Assembly: GCA_903923905.1 (NCBI GenBank)
Contig: CAIXZH010000066.1
Location: 62,001 to 126,000 of the forward strand
DNA length: 64,000 nucleotides
Direction of reading: 5' to 3'
Source: an uncultured Bacteroidia bacterium
GTDB lineage: Bacteria; Bacteroidota; Bacteroidia; Bacteroidales; Prolixibacteraceae
Numbering within the stretch: the stretch's first letter is position 1; each line of letters opens with the position of its first letter. A model generated the notes under the pieces. The model worked only from the letters and a program-made list of their open reading frames with translations, had not been told where the DNA came from and made no database searches. The position numbers and the translations under genes are program-made. Shown one piece after another: positions 26,263-35,777 of the stretch.

Positions 26263-28647
26263 ATGAAGAATTTTATAGTTTTGTTCCTGATCATACTCCT
26301 GTTTGTCTCATTCACCTCTCGGGGAGAGGGCTCTGTAAAAGGTAGGATATTTAATTCAAAAAACAATGAATCAATTGTTTATGCGACTGTCCAGATTTCA
26401 GGGACTACCAAAGGAACAGTTTCAGATGACCAGGGGAATTTTAATATCGATAATATCGAACCCGGGTTTTACAAGATTAAAGTCTCAGTTATCGGGTTTA
26501 AGACCTATCTTTCGGAATCATTTCGAATCACCAAATCGGTTGGAGCGACGATCCTTGTTCCATTGGAAGAGGAAAATATAAAGCTCGAAGAAGTGGTGGT
26601 CAGGCCATCCTATTTCCCCAAAAAGGAGGAGAGCCCCGTTTCGCTGCGAACCATTGGAATTGATGAAATTGAGAAAAACCCGGGCGGCAACCGGGATATC
26701 TCAAAAGTAATTCAGTCCTATCCGGGTGTCGCTTCAACTGCAGCTTACCGGAATGATATCATAGTGCGCGGCGGGGGGCCGAGTGAAAACCGGTTCTTCC
26801 TTGACGGAGTCGAAATTCCAAATATCAATCACTTTGCGACCCAGGGGGCATCTGGCGGACCGGTTGGGATTATTAATGTCGATTTTATCAGGGAAGTGAA
26901 TTTTTATTCCGGGGCATTTCCTGCCTCCCGCGGAAACGCGATGAGCTCGGTGCTCGAATTTAATCAGCGTGAAGCCAATGAAAAGCTAAAGTTCCGGGGA
27001 ACCGTGGGGGCTTCAGATCTGGCAGTTGCGGTAGAAGGGCCTCTCACCCAAAAAACAAGTTTCATGGCCTCGGTACGCCGGTCATACCTTCAATTTTTAT
27101 TCCAGGCTATTGGTCTCCCTTTTCTGCCAACCTATAATGATTTCCAGTTCAAAATAAAAACCAAAATCAATTCTAAAACTGAGCTCTCCTTTATTGGTCT
27201 TGGGGCGCTCGATAAGTCAGTTTTAAATACAGGTGCCGATAAGACCGATCAGCAGCGCTATATTTTAAGTTATCTGCCCGAAAATACCCAATGGAATTAT
27301 ACATTCGGGGCGGTCTTAAAGCATTTTAATCCAAACGGAAATGATACGTATGTGTTAAGTCAGAATAAATTGGACAATTCGCAGCTCAAATATCAGAATA
27401 ACGTGGTTCAGCCTCAGTTTCTGAATCTGGATTATAATTCGTACGAGATGGAATCCAAATTCCGGTACGAACACAATTATCGCTCAAAATCCGGGATAAA
27501 AGTTAATTATGGAGTTGACCTTCAATATGTGAGCTATTTTAACCGGACAGTTCAAAAAAGTTTCCTAAAGGAAGCCCCGGTTACCATTAATTACAGGTCG
27601 ACACTTGGTTTTGCCAAATATGCCGCATTCGGACAGGTCAGCCGCTCTTTTATCGACCAGCTGCTTGATCTATCCTTTGGCATACGGGCCGACGGAAATA
27701 CCTATTCGGGAAATATGGCCAGCCCATTGAGTCAGTTATCACCGCGACTCTCTGCCAGCTACCGGTTAACTCCGGGCACTTCACTGAACTTTAATGTCGG
27801 GCAGTTTGCCCAGCTTCCATCCTACACCACTTTAGGTTTTCGGGATAACAACAGTGTGCTTGTGAATAAGGATAACAATCTGACTTATATTCAGGTTAAA
27901 CATCTGGTAGGAGGAATTGAATTCCGTCCATCTGACAATTCCCAGATTACGGTGGAAGGTTTTTACAAAAGATACAGCCATTACCCGTTCTCGGTCAGGG
28001 ATTCGGTCTCGCTGGCGAGCAAAGGGGCTGATTACGGGGTAAGTGGTGACGAAGCGGTCACACCAACCAGTAAGGGGAATGCCTACGGGATGGAGATTCT
28101 GGGTCGCATTAAAAAGTACAAAGGACTTAGTGCAGTTATCACCTACACCTGGGTGCGAAGTGAATTTACCAATAAAAATGGTGAATACATCCCTTCTTCA
28201 TGGGATAATCGCAATCTTCTGACAATTACTGCAACACAAACTTTTAAAAAGAACTGGGATCTGGGTTTCAGGTGGCGTTATATCGGCGGAGCCCCTTTTA
28301 CCCCTTGGGATTTAACGAAATCGGCTATAAAAACAGCCTGGGACGCACAAGGAATTGGTTACCTGGATTACAGCAAATTTAATACTCAACGTTTAACAGC
28401 CTTTCATCAGTTGGATTTGAGGGTTGATAAAGCGTGGTATTACAACAAATGGTCGCTGATGCTCTATTTTGATGTCCAGAATGTTTACAATTTCCAGGCA
28501 GAACAGCCTGATTATCTCGTCAGGGTTGAGGATGCCGGTGGCAACCCCGTTACCGATCCGGCGGATCCCAATAAATACCTGCTCAGGACGATAAAAAATA
28601 CAGTTGGGACCGTGCTTCCTACAATTGGGATTATGGTGGAATTCTGA
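26263..28647 (+). CDS. TonB-dependent receptor with CarboxypepD_reg domain
   Basis: A 794-aa outer-membrane receptor. It has a signal peptide (about 1-21), a CarboxypepD_reg-like Ig domain (about 22-105; VKGRIFNSKNNESIVYATVQISGT), a plug domain (about 115-230; VIQSYPGVASTAAYRNDIIVRGG and NRFFLDGVEIPN), and a beta-barrel ending with a hydrophobic TIGIMVEF. It lacks the STN domain and length of a SusC protein, and no SusD gene is adjacent. It may import a small chelate, vitamin or peptide, or work with another locus. The ligand is not readable from sequence. Confidence 0.9.
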   Translation: MKNFIVLFLIILLFVSFTSRGEGSVKGRIFNSKNNESIVYATVQISGTTKGTVSDDQGNFNIDNIEPGFYKIKVSVIGFKTYLSESFRITKSVGATILVPLEEENIKLEEVVVRPSYFPKKEESPVSLRTIGIDEIEKNPGGNRDISKVIQSYPGVASTAAYRNDIIVRGGGPSENRFFLDGVEIPNINHFATQGASGGPVGIINVDFIREVNFYSGAFPASRGNAMSSVLEFNQREANEKLKFRGTVGASDLAVAVEGPLTQKTSFMASVRRSYLQFLFQAIGLPFLPTYNDFQFKIKTKINSKTELSFIGLGALDKSVLNTGADKTDQQRYILSYLPENTQWNYTFGAVLKHFNPNGNDTYVLSQNKLDNSQLKYQNNVVQPQFLNLDYNSYEMESKFRYEHNYRSKSGIKVNYGVDLQYVSYFNRTVQKSFLKEAPVTINYRSTLGFAKYAAFGQVSRSFIDQLLDLSFGIRADGNTYSGNMASPLSQLSPRLSASYRLTPGTSLNFNVGQFAQLPSYTTLGFRDNNSVLVNKDNNLTYIQVKHLVGGIEFRPSDNSQITVEGFYKRYSHYPFSVRDSVSLASKGADYGVSGDEAVTPTSKGNAYGMEILGRIKKYKGLSAVITYTWVRSEFTNKNGEYIPSSWDNRNLLTITATQTFKKNWDLGFRWRYIGGAPFTPWDLTKSAIKTAWDAQGIGYLDYSKFNTQRLTAFHQLDLRVDKAWYYNKWSLMLYFDVQNVYNFQAEQPDYLVRVEDAGGNPVTDPADPNKYLLRTIKNTVGTVLPTIGIMVEF

Positions 28648-28739
28648 AACAGGGATGGGGAGAAAGAGAGAATTGGCGAGAGGGAGATGAAGCGAGATGG
28701 GGCGATGGAAGGTGATTTTTTAATCCGGCAATTCGGCAA

Positions 28740-29963
28740 TTAGCAGATTCCGCTATTAACCAAGTATTTATAAGCCGGGATTACGTCTATTTTAAAACCA
28801 TCTTCTTCAATAAGATCGGAGTCGGAAAAAGTAACAATTGTAGCTCTTTCCTGTTTAAAAAATTTCATAGCCTCTAATAGCCCATTTAATTCCCGTTTGA
28901 GATTATCGGGGTTAAGTTCGTAACAGACTTGAATTATTTCTTTTACGACGCCCTGTTTCATTGCTATAAAATCGCATTCACCTTTATCATCAAAATAGTA
29001 AAGTTCTGTATATTTTCTTCTCAGATGAAGAAAGATCAGATTCTCTAATTTCCGTCCTGCATCCTCAGTCATGGCATTCGAAACCGCGTCAACGAGACCT
29101 AAATCAATGGCATATACTTTTCTGGGATTGATTAGTTGTGCTTTATTGGAATAACTAAACATTGGGAGAAAAGAGAAAAGATATGATAGTTCCAGATGGG
29201 AAAACCAAATCAGAATTGTGCTTGTCGCTCCAATTGAAAGCGGTTGCCTGAGTTTTGTGGCTGTTACACGATTGCCAATATTTGAAATAAGAAAAGAAGC
29301 CAGCCGATGTAGACTTTTTATATCTTTTAACCCATAACGGGTAACAATATCCCGAATAAGCACATCATCGAAGAGTGTTGTAAGTTGTTCCTGATCTCCT
29401 ATCTTCAAAAATTCAGGGAAACCACCCATACTCATATAAATTTTCAAACTTTCAGCAGAAGGCTCTAATGTTTTGAATTTGAGAAATTCAGAGTACGAGA
29501 ATGGGAAAAGTTCCTGCGTAATATGGCGTCCGGTAAGTCTGGTTCCTAATTCTTTGCTTAGTAAAGAGGCGTTTGATCCGGTAATAATTACTTTAAAGCC
29601 TTCGTCCAGCTTTTGCCTGACATACATTTCCCAACCCTCAACCAGTTGTAATTCGTCGAAAAAAAGTGTATTGATCCCAGTTGGTGAAATCAGATTATCC
29701 AAACGGGTAAAATCGTGAAGTGCAAAATCATAAAGTTGCGGTGACTCAAAGTTAAGGTACAAGACAGAATCTGGCTCCATTCCCTTCATCATTTGCATCA
29801 AAAGGGTACTTTTACCACAACGTCTGACTCCTGAGATAATCAGTGCTTGAGACGATAAGCTTTGCGTTGCAGGTATAAGTTCACGCCTCAGACCGCTATC
29901 TTTTACCATTAAACGGCTCTTTTGTTGCTCAATTACACGGGCAATTACACTTTCCAGTATCAT
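28740..29963 (-). CDS. AAA ATPase, DUF4143 type, copy 1
   Basis: A 407-aa ATPase with Walker A SGVRRCGKSTLL (about residues 38-49), Walker B TLFFDELQ, and sensor TGSNASLLSKELGTRLTGR, followed by a DUF4143-like C-terminal domain. In many relatives that domain has a PD-(D/E)XK-like Asp...E-x-K motif. Here CDFIAMKQG is followed by IIQVCYE, so the E-x-K position is lost. The family is abundant in Bacteroidota and archaea, often scattered among mobile or toxin genes, with no agreed role. The ATG at 29963 is supported by a promoter at 29985-30015. A decayed higA lies just upstream. Confidence 0.85.
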   Translation of the reverse strand: MILESVIARVIEQQKSRLMVKDSGLRRELIPATQSLSSQALIISGVRRCGKSTLLMQMMKGMEPDSVLYLNFESPQLYDFALHDFTRLDNLISPTGINTLFFDELQLVEGWEMYVRQKLDEGFKVIITGSNASLLSKELGTRLTGRHITQELFPFSYSEFLKFKTLEPSAESLKIYMSMGGFPEFLKIGDQEQLTTLFDDVLIRDIVTRYGLKDIKSLHRLASFLISNIGNRVTATKLRQPLSIGATSTILIWFSHLELSYLFSFLPMFSYSNKAQLINPRKVYAIDLGLVDAVSNAMTEDAGRKLENLIFLHLRRKYTELYYFDDKGECDFIAMKQGVVKEIIQVCYELNPDNLKRELNGLLEAMKFFKQERATIVTFSDSDLIEEDGFKIDVIPAYKYLVNSGIC

Positions 29964-29977
29964 AACAATCAAATTTA

Positions 29978-30026
29978 TTTGATTCAAAGATACAATATTA
30001 TTCGATTGAATCAAACAATATTGTAT
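29978..30026 (-). promoter_or_regulatory. Promoter with two interleaved inverted repeats
   Basis: On the minus strand TTTG (30012-30015), 19 bases, and TATCTTTG (29985-29992) form a full consensus promoter for the DUF4143 ATPase. Two inverted repeats cover it: TTTGATTC at 29978-29985 with GAATCAAA at 30008-30015, and ATACAATATT at 29990-29999 with AATATTGTAT at 30017-30026. They overlap both promoter boxes and look like operators. Confidence 0.7.
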
Positions 30027-30066
30027 TCTATAAGACTACAATAATAAAATTAGTCGTCTTAATTAA

Positions 30067-30306
30067 AAAAAACCGCTAAGGTTTAGTAATGTTCTTGGCA
30101 TTGGAATTCATCATACAAGGACATCCGCTATATTAAAAGGGGCACGAGGCATTACTGCAGATACGGCACTTAGATTAAGTATGTATTTTGGGACAACGCC
30201 TAAATTTTGGTTAGGACTTCAAGATGATTTTGATTTAGAAGATGCATTAAAGAATAAACAAACTGGAATAAACAAAATTAAGAAGATAGGAAATTACGCC
30301 GAATAA
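30067..30306 (+). pseudogene. higA: HigA-type antitoxin fragment
   Basis: The frame is open from the stop at 30064 to TAA at 30304-30306, with no ATG before mid-domain. It reads RTSAILKGARGITADTALRL then MYFGTTPKFWLGLQDDFDLE, the second half of a HigA (Xre-family) antitoxin. The part before it (KPLRFSNVLGIGIHH) keeps only traces of the helix-turn-helix start. HigA normally binds DNA and neutralises the HigB mRNA endonuclease. No HigB is recognisable beside it, so this is a decayed module. It lies between the first DUF4143 gene and the sigma factor that opens the polysaccharide locus. Confidence 0.8.
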
Positions 30307-30381
30307 CCAGGATTCACAACAATTTTATTCTGTTGACTTGTGACAATTTTAAACTCCAGGGAGAGATTCCTGATTCGAAAA

Positions 30382-30411
30382 TTGCAAAATCATCAGAATT
30401 AATTACTTTTG
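30382..30411 (+). promoter_or_regulatory. Promoter of the ECF sigma gene
   Basis: TTG at 30382-30384 and TACTTTTG at 30404-30411 are 19 bases apart, a consensus Bacteroidota housekeeping promoter. It would drive the sigma/anti-sigma pair, whose first ATG is at 30464. Confidence 0.65.
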
Positions 30412-30463
30412 ATCAACTGACCTGATTCAATGCAAAACCCTTATTTTTGAAGGTTAACAAAAT

Positions 30464-31060
30464 ATGGAAAAAAACAGGGTACTTACTATCAATGATATTG
30501 AAGAGATTATCCTCAGGCTGAAGAAGCATGATAAATCTGCGCTGGATGAGCTGTTTGGTTATTATTACACCCGGTTATACCATTTCTCAAAATCAATTCT
30601 TAAAATCGAAAATGATATTGACGATATTCTACAGGAGGTATTTGTGAAAATCTGGCTCAACCGGCTGAAGATCGGGAACCCGGAAACCTTCAATGCCTAT
30701 ATCTTCACCATTACTAAAAACGAACTCCTCAATTTAATCCGGGCCAACATCCGGGATCAGGCTTTCAGAGACCAGCTTTTTCTTCGGTCAGTCGCTGAAG
30801 AATATCAACAACAAAGTCAGCTTGAATTCGACGAAATCAAAGCCGGGATTGACAAAATAGTAGCCAATCTCCCCGAAAAAAGGCAGCAGGTTTTTGTTTT
30901 AAGTCGAACCGAAGGACTTTCCAACAGTGAAATAGCCCTGCAACTGAATATTTCTGAAAAAACTGTTGAAGATCATATCACCCACGCTATCAAACAGATA
31001 AAAAATTCAATGAAAGAGATGGGCGTCATCTCTCTGCTCTATTGTTATCTTTTTTTATAA
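30464..31060 (+). CDS. ECF RNA polymerase sigma factor
   Basis: A 198-aa extracytoplasmic-function sigma factor. Region 2 is at about residues 25-90 (LFGYYYTRLYHFSKSIL, DIDDILQEVFVKIW), with NAYIFTITKNELLNLIR finishing it. Region 4 is at about 125-185 (LPEKRQQVFVLSRTEGLSNSEIALQLNISEKTVEDH). It starts a sigma/FecR/SusC/SusD series of the FecI type used in Bacteroidota glycan loci. It is expected to bind core polymerase when the FecR partner releases it and to switch on the downstream receptor operon. The FecR gene follows at once. Confidence 0.93.
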   Translation: MEKNRVLTINDIEEIILRLKKHDKSALDELFGYYYTRLYHFSKSILKIENDIDDILQEVFVKIWLNRLKIGNPETFNAYIFTITKNELLNLIRANIRDQAFRDQLFLRSVAEEYQQQSQLEFDEIKAGIDKIVANLPEKRQQVFVLSRTEGLSNSEIALQLNISEKTVEDHITHAIKQIKNSMKEMGVISLLYCYLFL

Positions 31061-31115
31061 TTTTTTCATGGTTGAGCAGGGGATACCCCACCCTTTTGTG
31101 TATTACCCGTATAAC

Positions 31116-32090
31116 ATGGAAAAACAAATCAGCAAATATTTGAATGGCACAGCCAATCCGGATGAGTTTTCCTCCGTTTTGGAGGCTTTATGTGCAACGG
31201 ATGCCAATGACAAAGAGTCTTTGGAACTCCTTAAATTCTGGCAGGAAACTTTAAATGCCGCGATTGAGAACAAAGAGAACAACCAACTTCTGGATAAGAT
31301 TCACCACCGTATTGCGCTGGAAGAATCGAGAACCGCTGCCCGCAGGTTTACCTTATACAAAAACTTGTTAAAAGTTGCCGCAGTATTAATAGCCGGACTA
31401 ATCATCTCAACCTTTTTCCTTTTCACCAAACAAGAGAAACAATTTGCAGCAGCAACAATAGAAACAATTAAAACTCCCTATGGGGCAAGAACAAGTTTTA
31501 AGCTCCCGGATGGTTCGGAGGTTTGGCTTAATTCGGGATCTGAAATTTCATTTCCAAATCAATTCGGAGCTCTCAGGAGTGTTGAGTTGATTGGAGAGGC
31601 TTATTTCCAGGTTGTCAAGGACGGGAAACCCTTTCTGGTGAAAACTGGCTATGGTAATGTCAAGGTAATGGGAACTACATTCGATGTAAAGGTTTATACA
31701 AACGAAGACTTTGAAACCACTCTTGTGGAAGGTTCAGTTAAAGTATGCAATAAAACCAATGAGGTGGTTACCTTAAAACCAGGCCAGCAATCAGTGATCA
31801 ATCTGGCCAACGAATTTTTATTAAAGACAGTAAATACCAATATTATCACTTCCTGGAAAGAGGGTAAACTAATCTTTGTCAAGGAGCCTTTTGCAAATGT
31901 GGCGAGAGAGCTTGAAAGGTGGTATAATGTAAAAATTGAATTGCAGGGAGAAAGGCTTAAAAAACTGTGCTATACCGGAAACATTGAGATGGAGACCTTC
32001 GGTGAAGTGCTTGAATTGATTAACACTACCGCTCCAATAAAGTACCAGTTCAATAAAAATACCAGGATATTAAAGATTTCAGGGAGATAA
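31116..32090 (+). CDS. FecR-family anti-sigma factor
   Basis: A 324-aa inner-membrane regulator that holds the ECF sigma factor until signalled. It has a cytosolic N-terminus (about 1-80), one membrane segment (VAAVLIAGLIISTFFLF, about 87-103), the periplasmic FecR domain (about 120-225; TPYGARTSFKLPDGSEVWLNSGSEI and VKVMGTTFDV) and a C-terminal DUF4974 domain (KEPFANVARELERWYNVKIE). The ATG at 31116 is favoured over 31068, since MEKQISKYLNGTA is the usual FecR start in this phylum. It is paired with the preceding sigma gene and faces a SusC carrying an STN domain, the expected signalling partner. Confidence 0.92.
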   Translation: MEKQISKYLNGTANPDEFSSVLEALCATDANDKESLELLKFWQETLNAAIENKENNQLLDKIHHRIALEESRTAARRFTLYKNLLKVAAVLIAGLIISTFFLFTKQEKQFAAATIETIKTPYGARTSFKLPDGSEVWLNSGSEISFPNQFGALRSVELIGEAYFQVVKDGKPFLVKTGYGNVKVMGTTFDVKVYTNEDFETTLVEGSVKVCNKTNEVVTLKPGQQSVINLANEFLLKTVNTNIITSWKEGKLIFVKEPFANVARELERWYNVKIELQGERLKKLCYTGNIEMETFGEVLELINTTAPIKYQFNKNTRILKISGR

Positions 32091-32171
32091 AGGCCCTTTT
32101 AGATTCAGCCAACTAACTAGTATTAACTAAAATTTCAGGGATGGAGAAAAAAACAACCAGATTTAAAAAGT

Positions 32172-32199
32172 AAAGGTGAGAATGGCCGTTCCCACCTTT
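32172..32199 (+). terminator. Hairpin in the leader before susC
   Basis: AAAGGTG(A)GAA (32172-32182) pairs with TTC(C)CACCTTT (32189-32199) around loop TGGCCG, with one internal mismatch; a T follows the stem. It may end the sigma/FecR transcript or act as an attenuator in the susC leader. Confidence 0.5.
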
Positions 32200-32249
32200 T
32201 AACCAGATTCGATTTAATAACAAACATTATTTAAACCAATTACAAAGTT

Positions 32250-35200
32250 ATGAATAAATTGCTACAAAAACATGGCAACCCGCCATTATTTTATCAATTT
32301 TTTAGAAAAATGAAACTAACTATTCTTATTGTAACTGCGTCAATTTTAAGTTGTTTATCAGCCGAAACCTATTCGCAGACTACTAAATTGACTATTGTCG
32401 GCAGTAATTCGACGCTTCTGAATGTGATCCGGGCCATTGAGGACCAGAGTGAATTCAAATTCTTCTATAACGAGAAAGTCGATGTGAATATGCCCGTTTC
32501 AGTGGAAGTCACAGGCAAACCCGTCACTGATATTCTGGATAAGGTACTCTCAAGTACCTCTGTAAAGTATAAGGTGCTTGGCCGTCAGATCGCATTGTAC
32601 GACAAGGATGAGATGGAGCCGTTCATGAGTGAACAACAGACCAAAAAGGTGACCGGCAAAGTGACAGACTCAAATGGCACATCAATCCCGGGGGCATCAG
32701 TTGTAGTCAAAGGGACAACAACCGGAATTGTTACGGATAACAACGGGGATTATTCTTTGTCAAGTGTTCCGGTTAAAGCAACCTTACAGTTTTCGTTTGT
32801 GGGTATGAAATTGAAGGAAATAGTCGTCGGCAGCAAAACCTTAATTAATGTGGTTCTCGAAGAGGAATCCATTGGTCTAAATGAAGTTGTCGCTATCGGA
32901 TACGGCACAACAACCCGTAAAAACCTGACAACAGCGATATCCAAAATTGACATTAGCCAGGTTTCCAATGCGGCAAACTCAAATGTTAATGCCCTTTTAA
33001 TGGGTCGTGCCGCAGGTTTACAGGCATTCCAGGGGACAGCACAACCGGATGGAAAAATTAATGTTTCGATTCGGGGCGGTGGAGATCCGCTTTATGTTGT
33101 GGATGGCGTGGTAATGCCTTCAAACGCGCTCGATCCAGGCAATGGATCCACCGCTCCTTTAAACTCGGTAAACCGTTCGGGTATGGCTGGGTTAAATCCT
33201 GAAGACATTGAATCAGTTGAGGTTTTAAAGGATGCCAGTTCTGCTATATATGGTATTGCCGCCGCAAATGGTGTTATATTGATTACTACCAAGAAAGGGA
33301 AAGGCGGAGCTTTGAGCGTTTCTTATGATGCGAACCACTCCTGGATGCAGAATTATCCCTACTACAAGCCGTTGGATGCAAAAGGTTACATGAATACCTT
33401 TAATAATTTTGCCAAGGATGTATACATGTTTGATAATGGAATGGGCGTTTATGGGAACAAGACAATTGATTATTCAAATATAGGCGGGGATGCCAATATC
33501 AAACATGCACTCTATACCGATGTCCAGATTGCCAAAGCGGGAGCCGGGTTTAATTATCTGAAATCAGTTATGCGACAGGGTGTTGTTGATAATCACACGT
33601 TCACGTTTAATGGGAGTAACGAAAATGTCCATTACTATTTTTCAGGAAATTACTTCAACCAAAAAGGTACCGTAGTCAATTCAGGTTTGGAAAAATATTC
33701 AGCACATATGAACATGGATGCCCGGTTTTTGACAATATTTAAATTTGGTGCCAATGTGAATGTGAATAAGAACAGTTATCAGAATTCAACTGCAGGAGTT
33801 CAGACCAACGGAGCGGGACAGCAATCCTACGGAGCTCTTCAGTCCGCAATTGCATGGCCTGCCACCATCAATGCCTTTAACCCCGATGGCACATTTGCAG
33901 TTGACAGTAATCTACCTAACCCGCTTGGCTTACTGGGAATAAGTGACCAGACAACCTCTTCAGGAATTTTTGGAAATTTAACCCTCGAAGCTGAGATCAT
34001 TCCCGGGATGCTAACCGCCAAAATGCTTTATGGCGAAAACTCAGAAACATCCGACAGGTCCTATCATATTCCAAATAATGTATTCTGGGATCAGATGTAT
34101 CTAACCAGGGCCGCCTTAAATAATGCTAAACGTAACAAAACAACAGTTGAGGGCACTGTAAGCTTTAATAAAAAATTTGGTTCCATATTGAATCTGAGCG
34201 CTGTCATCGGGGCTGGCCAATATGTAACGGATGAAATTGGGAATGGCTTTTCTTTCTCTGATTTTCCCGATGCTTTGGGAAATTATAATGCTGCAGCAGC
34301 CACAGGAGCGATGGCTATAAGTTCATACCGGAATTATCAAAAGGAGAGGTCCTATTTCGGAAGGGCAACCTTTGATATTCTCGATAAGTATATAATTACC
34401 GGCACAATCCGTCGTGATGGAGACAACCGGTTCTTTCCTCAGAGCAAATATGCCTCCTTCCCTTCAGTTTCAGCAGCATGGAAATTGACTAATGAGTCGT
34501 TCCTCAAAGACAATCCAGTTTTGAACCTCTTAAAATTAAGGGGTAGTTATGGGATTACCGGAAGTAACAACCTTGGCTTGAATGCCTATGGAATTTATCA
34601 GCCTTCTACCGATATTTTGTCTTTCAACCATGGATCGACCTATTACGTCACCTATTTACAGAATGGCATTGATTACCCCAATCTGACCTGGCAAAAACAG
34701 GACATGTTGAACGGTGGGTTGGATTTCAGCCTTTTCAAGGGAAGGATTTCAGGATCAGTGGATGTTTTCAGAAATGATATTACCAATTTACTGACCTATG
34801 CCAATACCAGCCAACTCTCGTTTGTTACTTCTCAGCCAGTGAATGGGGGCGAAATAATTAATTCAGGGTATGAGGTTAACCTGAATACGGTAAATATTAA
34901 AAAGAAGGATTTTGGCTGGAACATGTCGCTTACCGCATCCCATTACTACAAGCATTGGGCCAGGCGTTTCGCTACTGATGATATTGACAAATCCTATACC
35001 GGAGTCAAAGATGCTGTTGACGTTATTTATTATCGTCCGACATCAGGTATAATTTCCGATTTCTCAAAATTATCATCAAAACAGCAAGCCATCCAAACGG
35101 CACTTGGTGCAACTCAGCCCGGTTATGAAATTTATAAGGACACCAATGGTGACGGAGTAGTGGATAATAAAGATATTAAATCGGTTGCCATTTATCCCAA

Positions 35201-35756
35201 GCTTTATTTGGGTTGGGGAAATACGTTTAATTATAAAAGTTTTGACCTTGATATCTATTTTTATGGTCAGACAGGCTTCAAACGTTATAACCACAGTTAT
35301 GACTGGGCCACTGAATCCGGAATCATTTACGGGACAAGTTCAGGCACAGTGGATGTGAATAAGATATGGACCCCTTTTAGTTCGTCGGGTATTCTTCCGG
35401 GATATGCCTCGGTTACCCATCCTGTTACAATTGCTGCAGGAACTTATAATACAGGAACTTATCCTAATCTTCAAACCATGAGCGTGGGTACGGGGATCGG
35501 GTTGGAAGATGCCTCCTTCCTCCGCTGCCGAAATATTACCCTGGGTTATAATTTCAATCTTCCTTCCTTAAAGAAATATGTCAGGGGATTAAAAGTATTT
35601 TTCGATCTGCAGAATGCTTTTATTCTAACCAGCTATAAGGGAATTGACCCCGAAGTGTACGAATCGCAGACTAATGGGGGCGGTGTCAAAGGCGGACCGG
35701 GAAATTACCCGATGGCCCGTACTTTTTCTCTTGGTTTAAAAGTTAACTTTAATTAA
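32250..35756 (+). CDS. SusC-family TonB-dependent receptor with STN domain
   Basis: A 1168-aa outer-membrane oligosaccharide importer. After a signal (about 1-42) comes an STN (secretin/TonB short N-terminal) domain (about 45-115; TLLNVIRAIEDQSEFKFFYNEKVDV). A CarboxypepD_reg domain follows (about 130-215; VTGKVTDSNGTSIPGASVVVKGT), then the SusC-type plug (LNEVVAIGYGT, VSIRGGGDPLYVVDGV, ASSAIYGIAAANGVILITTKKGK) and a long barrel ending GLKVNFN. The STN domain is the part that signals through FecR to the ECF sigma factor, matching the two genes upstream. The downstream SusD and galactan-type enzymes point to galactan oligosaccharides as ligand. Confidence 0.95.
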   Translation: MNKLLQKHGNPPLFYQFFRKMKLTILIVTASILSCLSAETYSQTTKLTIVGSNSTLLNVIRAIEDQSEFKFFYNEKVDVNMPVSVEVTGKPVTDILDKVLSSTSVKYKVLGRQIALYDKDEMEPFMSEQQTKKVTGKVTDSNGTSIPGASVVVKGTTTGIVTDNNGDYSLSSVPVKATLQFSFVGMKLKEIVVGSKTLINVVLEEESIGLNEVVAIGYGTTTRKNLTTAISKIDISQVSNAANSNVNALLMGRAAGLQAFQGTAQPDGKINVSIRGGGDPLYVVDGVVMPSNALDPGNGSTAPLNSVNRSGMAGLNPEDIESVEVLKDASSAIYGIAAANGVILITTKKGKGGALSVSYDANHSWMQNYPYYKPLDAKGYMNTFNNFAKDVYMFDNGMGVYGNKTIDYSNIGGDANIKHALYTDVQIAKAGAGFNYLKSVMRQGVVDNHTFTFNGSNENVHYYFSGNYFNQKGTVVNSGLEKYSAHMNMDARFLTIFKFGANVNVNKNSYQNSTAGVQTNGAGQQSYGALQSAIAWPATINAFNPDGTFAVDSNLPNPLGLLGISDQTTSSGIFGNLTLEAEIIPGMLTAKMLYGENSETSDRSYHIPNNVFWDQMYLTRAALNNAKRNKTTVEGTVSFNKKFGSILNLSAVIGAGQYVTDEIGNGFSFSDFPDALGNYNAAAATGAMAISSYRNYQKERSYFGRATFDILDKYIITGTIRRDGDNRFFPQSKYASFPSVSAAWKLTNESFLKDNPVLNLLKLRGSYGITGSNNLGLNAYGIYQPSTDILSFNHGSTYYVTYLQNGIDYPNLTWQKQDMLNGGLDFSLFKGRISGSVDVFRNDITNLLTYANTSQLSFVTSQPVNGGEIINSGYEVNLNTVNIKKKDFGWNMSLTASHYYKHWARRFATDDIDKSYTGVKDAVDVIYYRPTSGIISDFSKLSSKQQAIQTALGATQPGYEIYKDTNGDGVVDNKDIKSVAIYPKLYLGWGNTFNYKSFDLDIYFYGQTGFKRYNHSYDWATESGIIYGTSSGTVDVNKIWTPFSSSGILPGYASVTHPVTIAAGTYNTGTYPNLQTMSVGTGIGLEDASFLRCRNITLGYNFNLPSLKKYVRGLKVFFDLQNAFILTSYKGIDPEVYESQTNGGGVKGGPGNYPMARTFSLGLKVNFN

Positions 35757-35777
35757 TTCAAAAAAATACTTGAAAAT

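Noticed and set aside
28648-28739. Small gene between the TonB receptor and ATPase copy 1
   Set aside because: The 92 bases are purine-rich low-complexity DNA with no usable start and no similarity to a known small protein.
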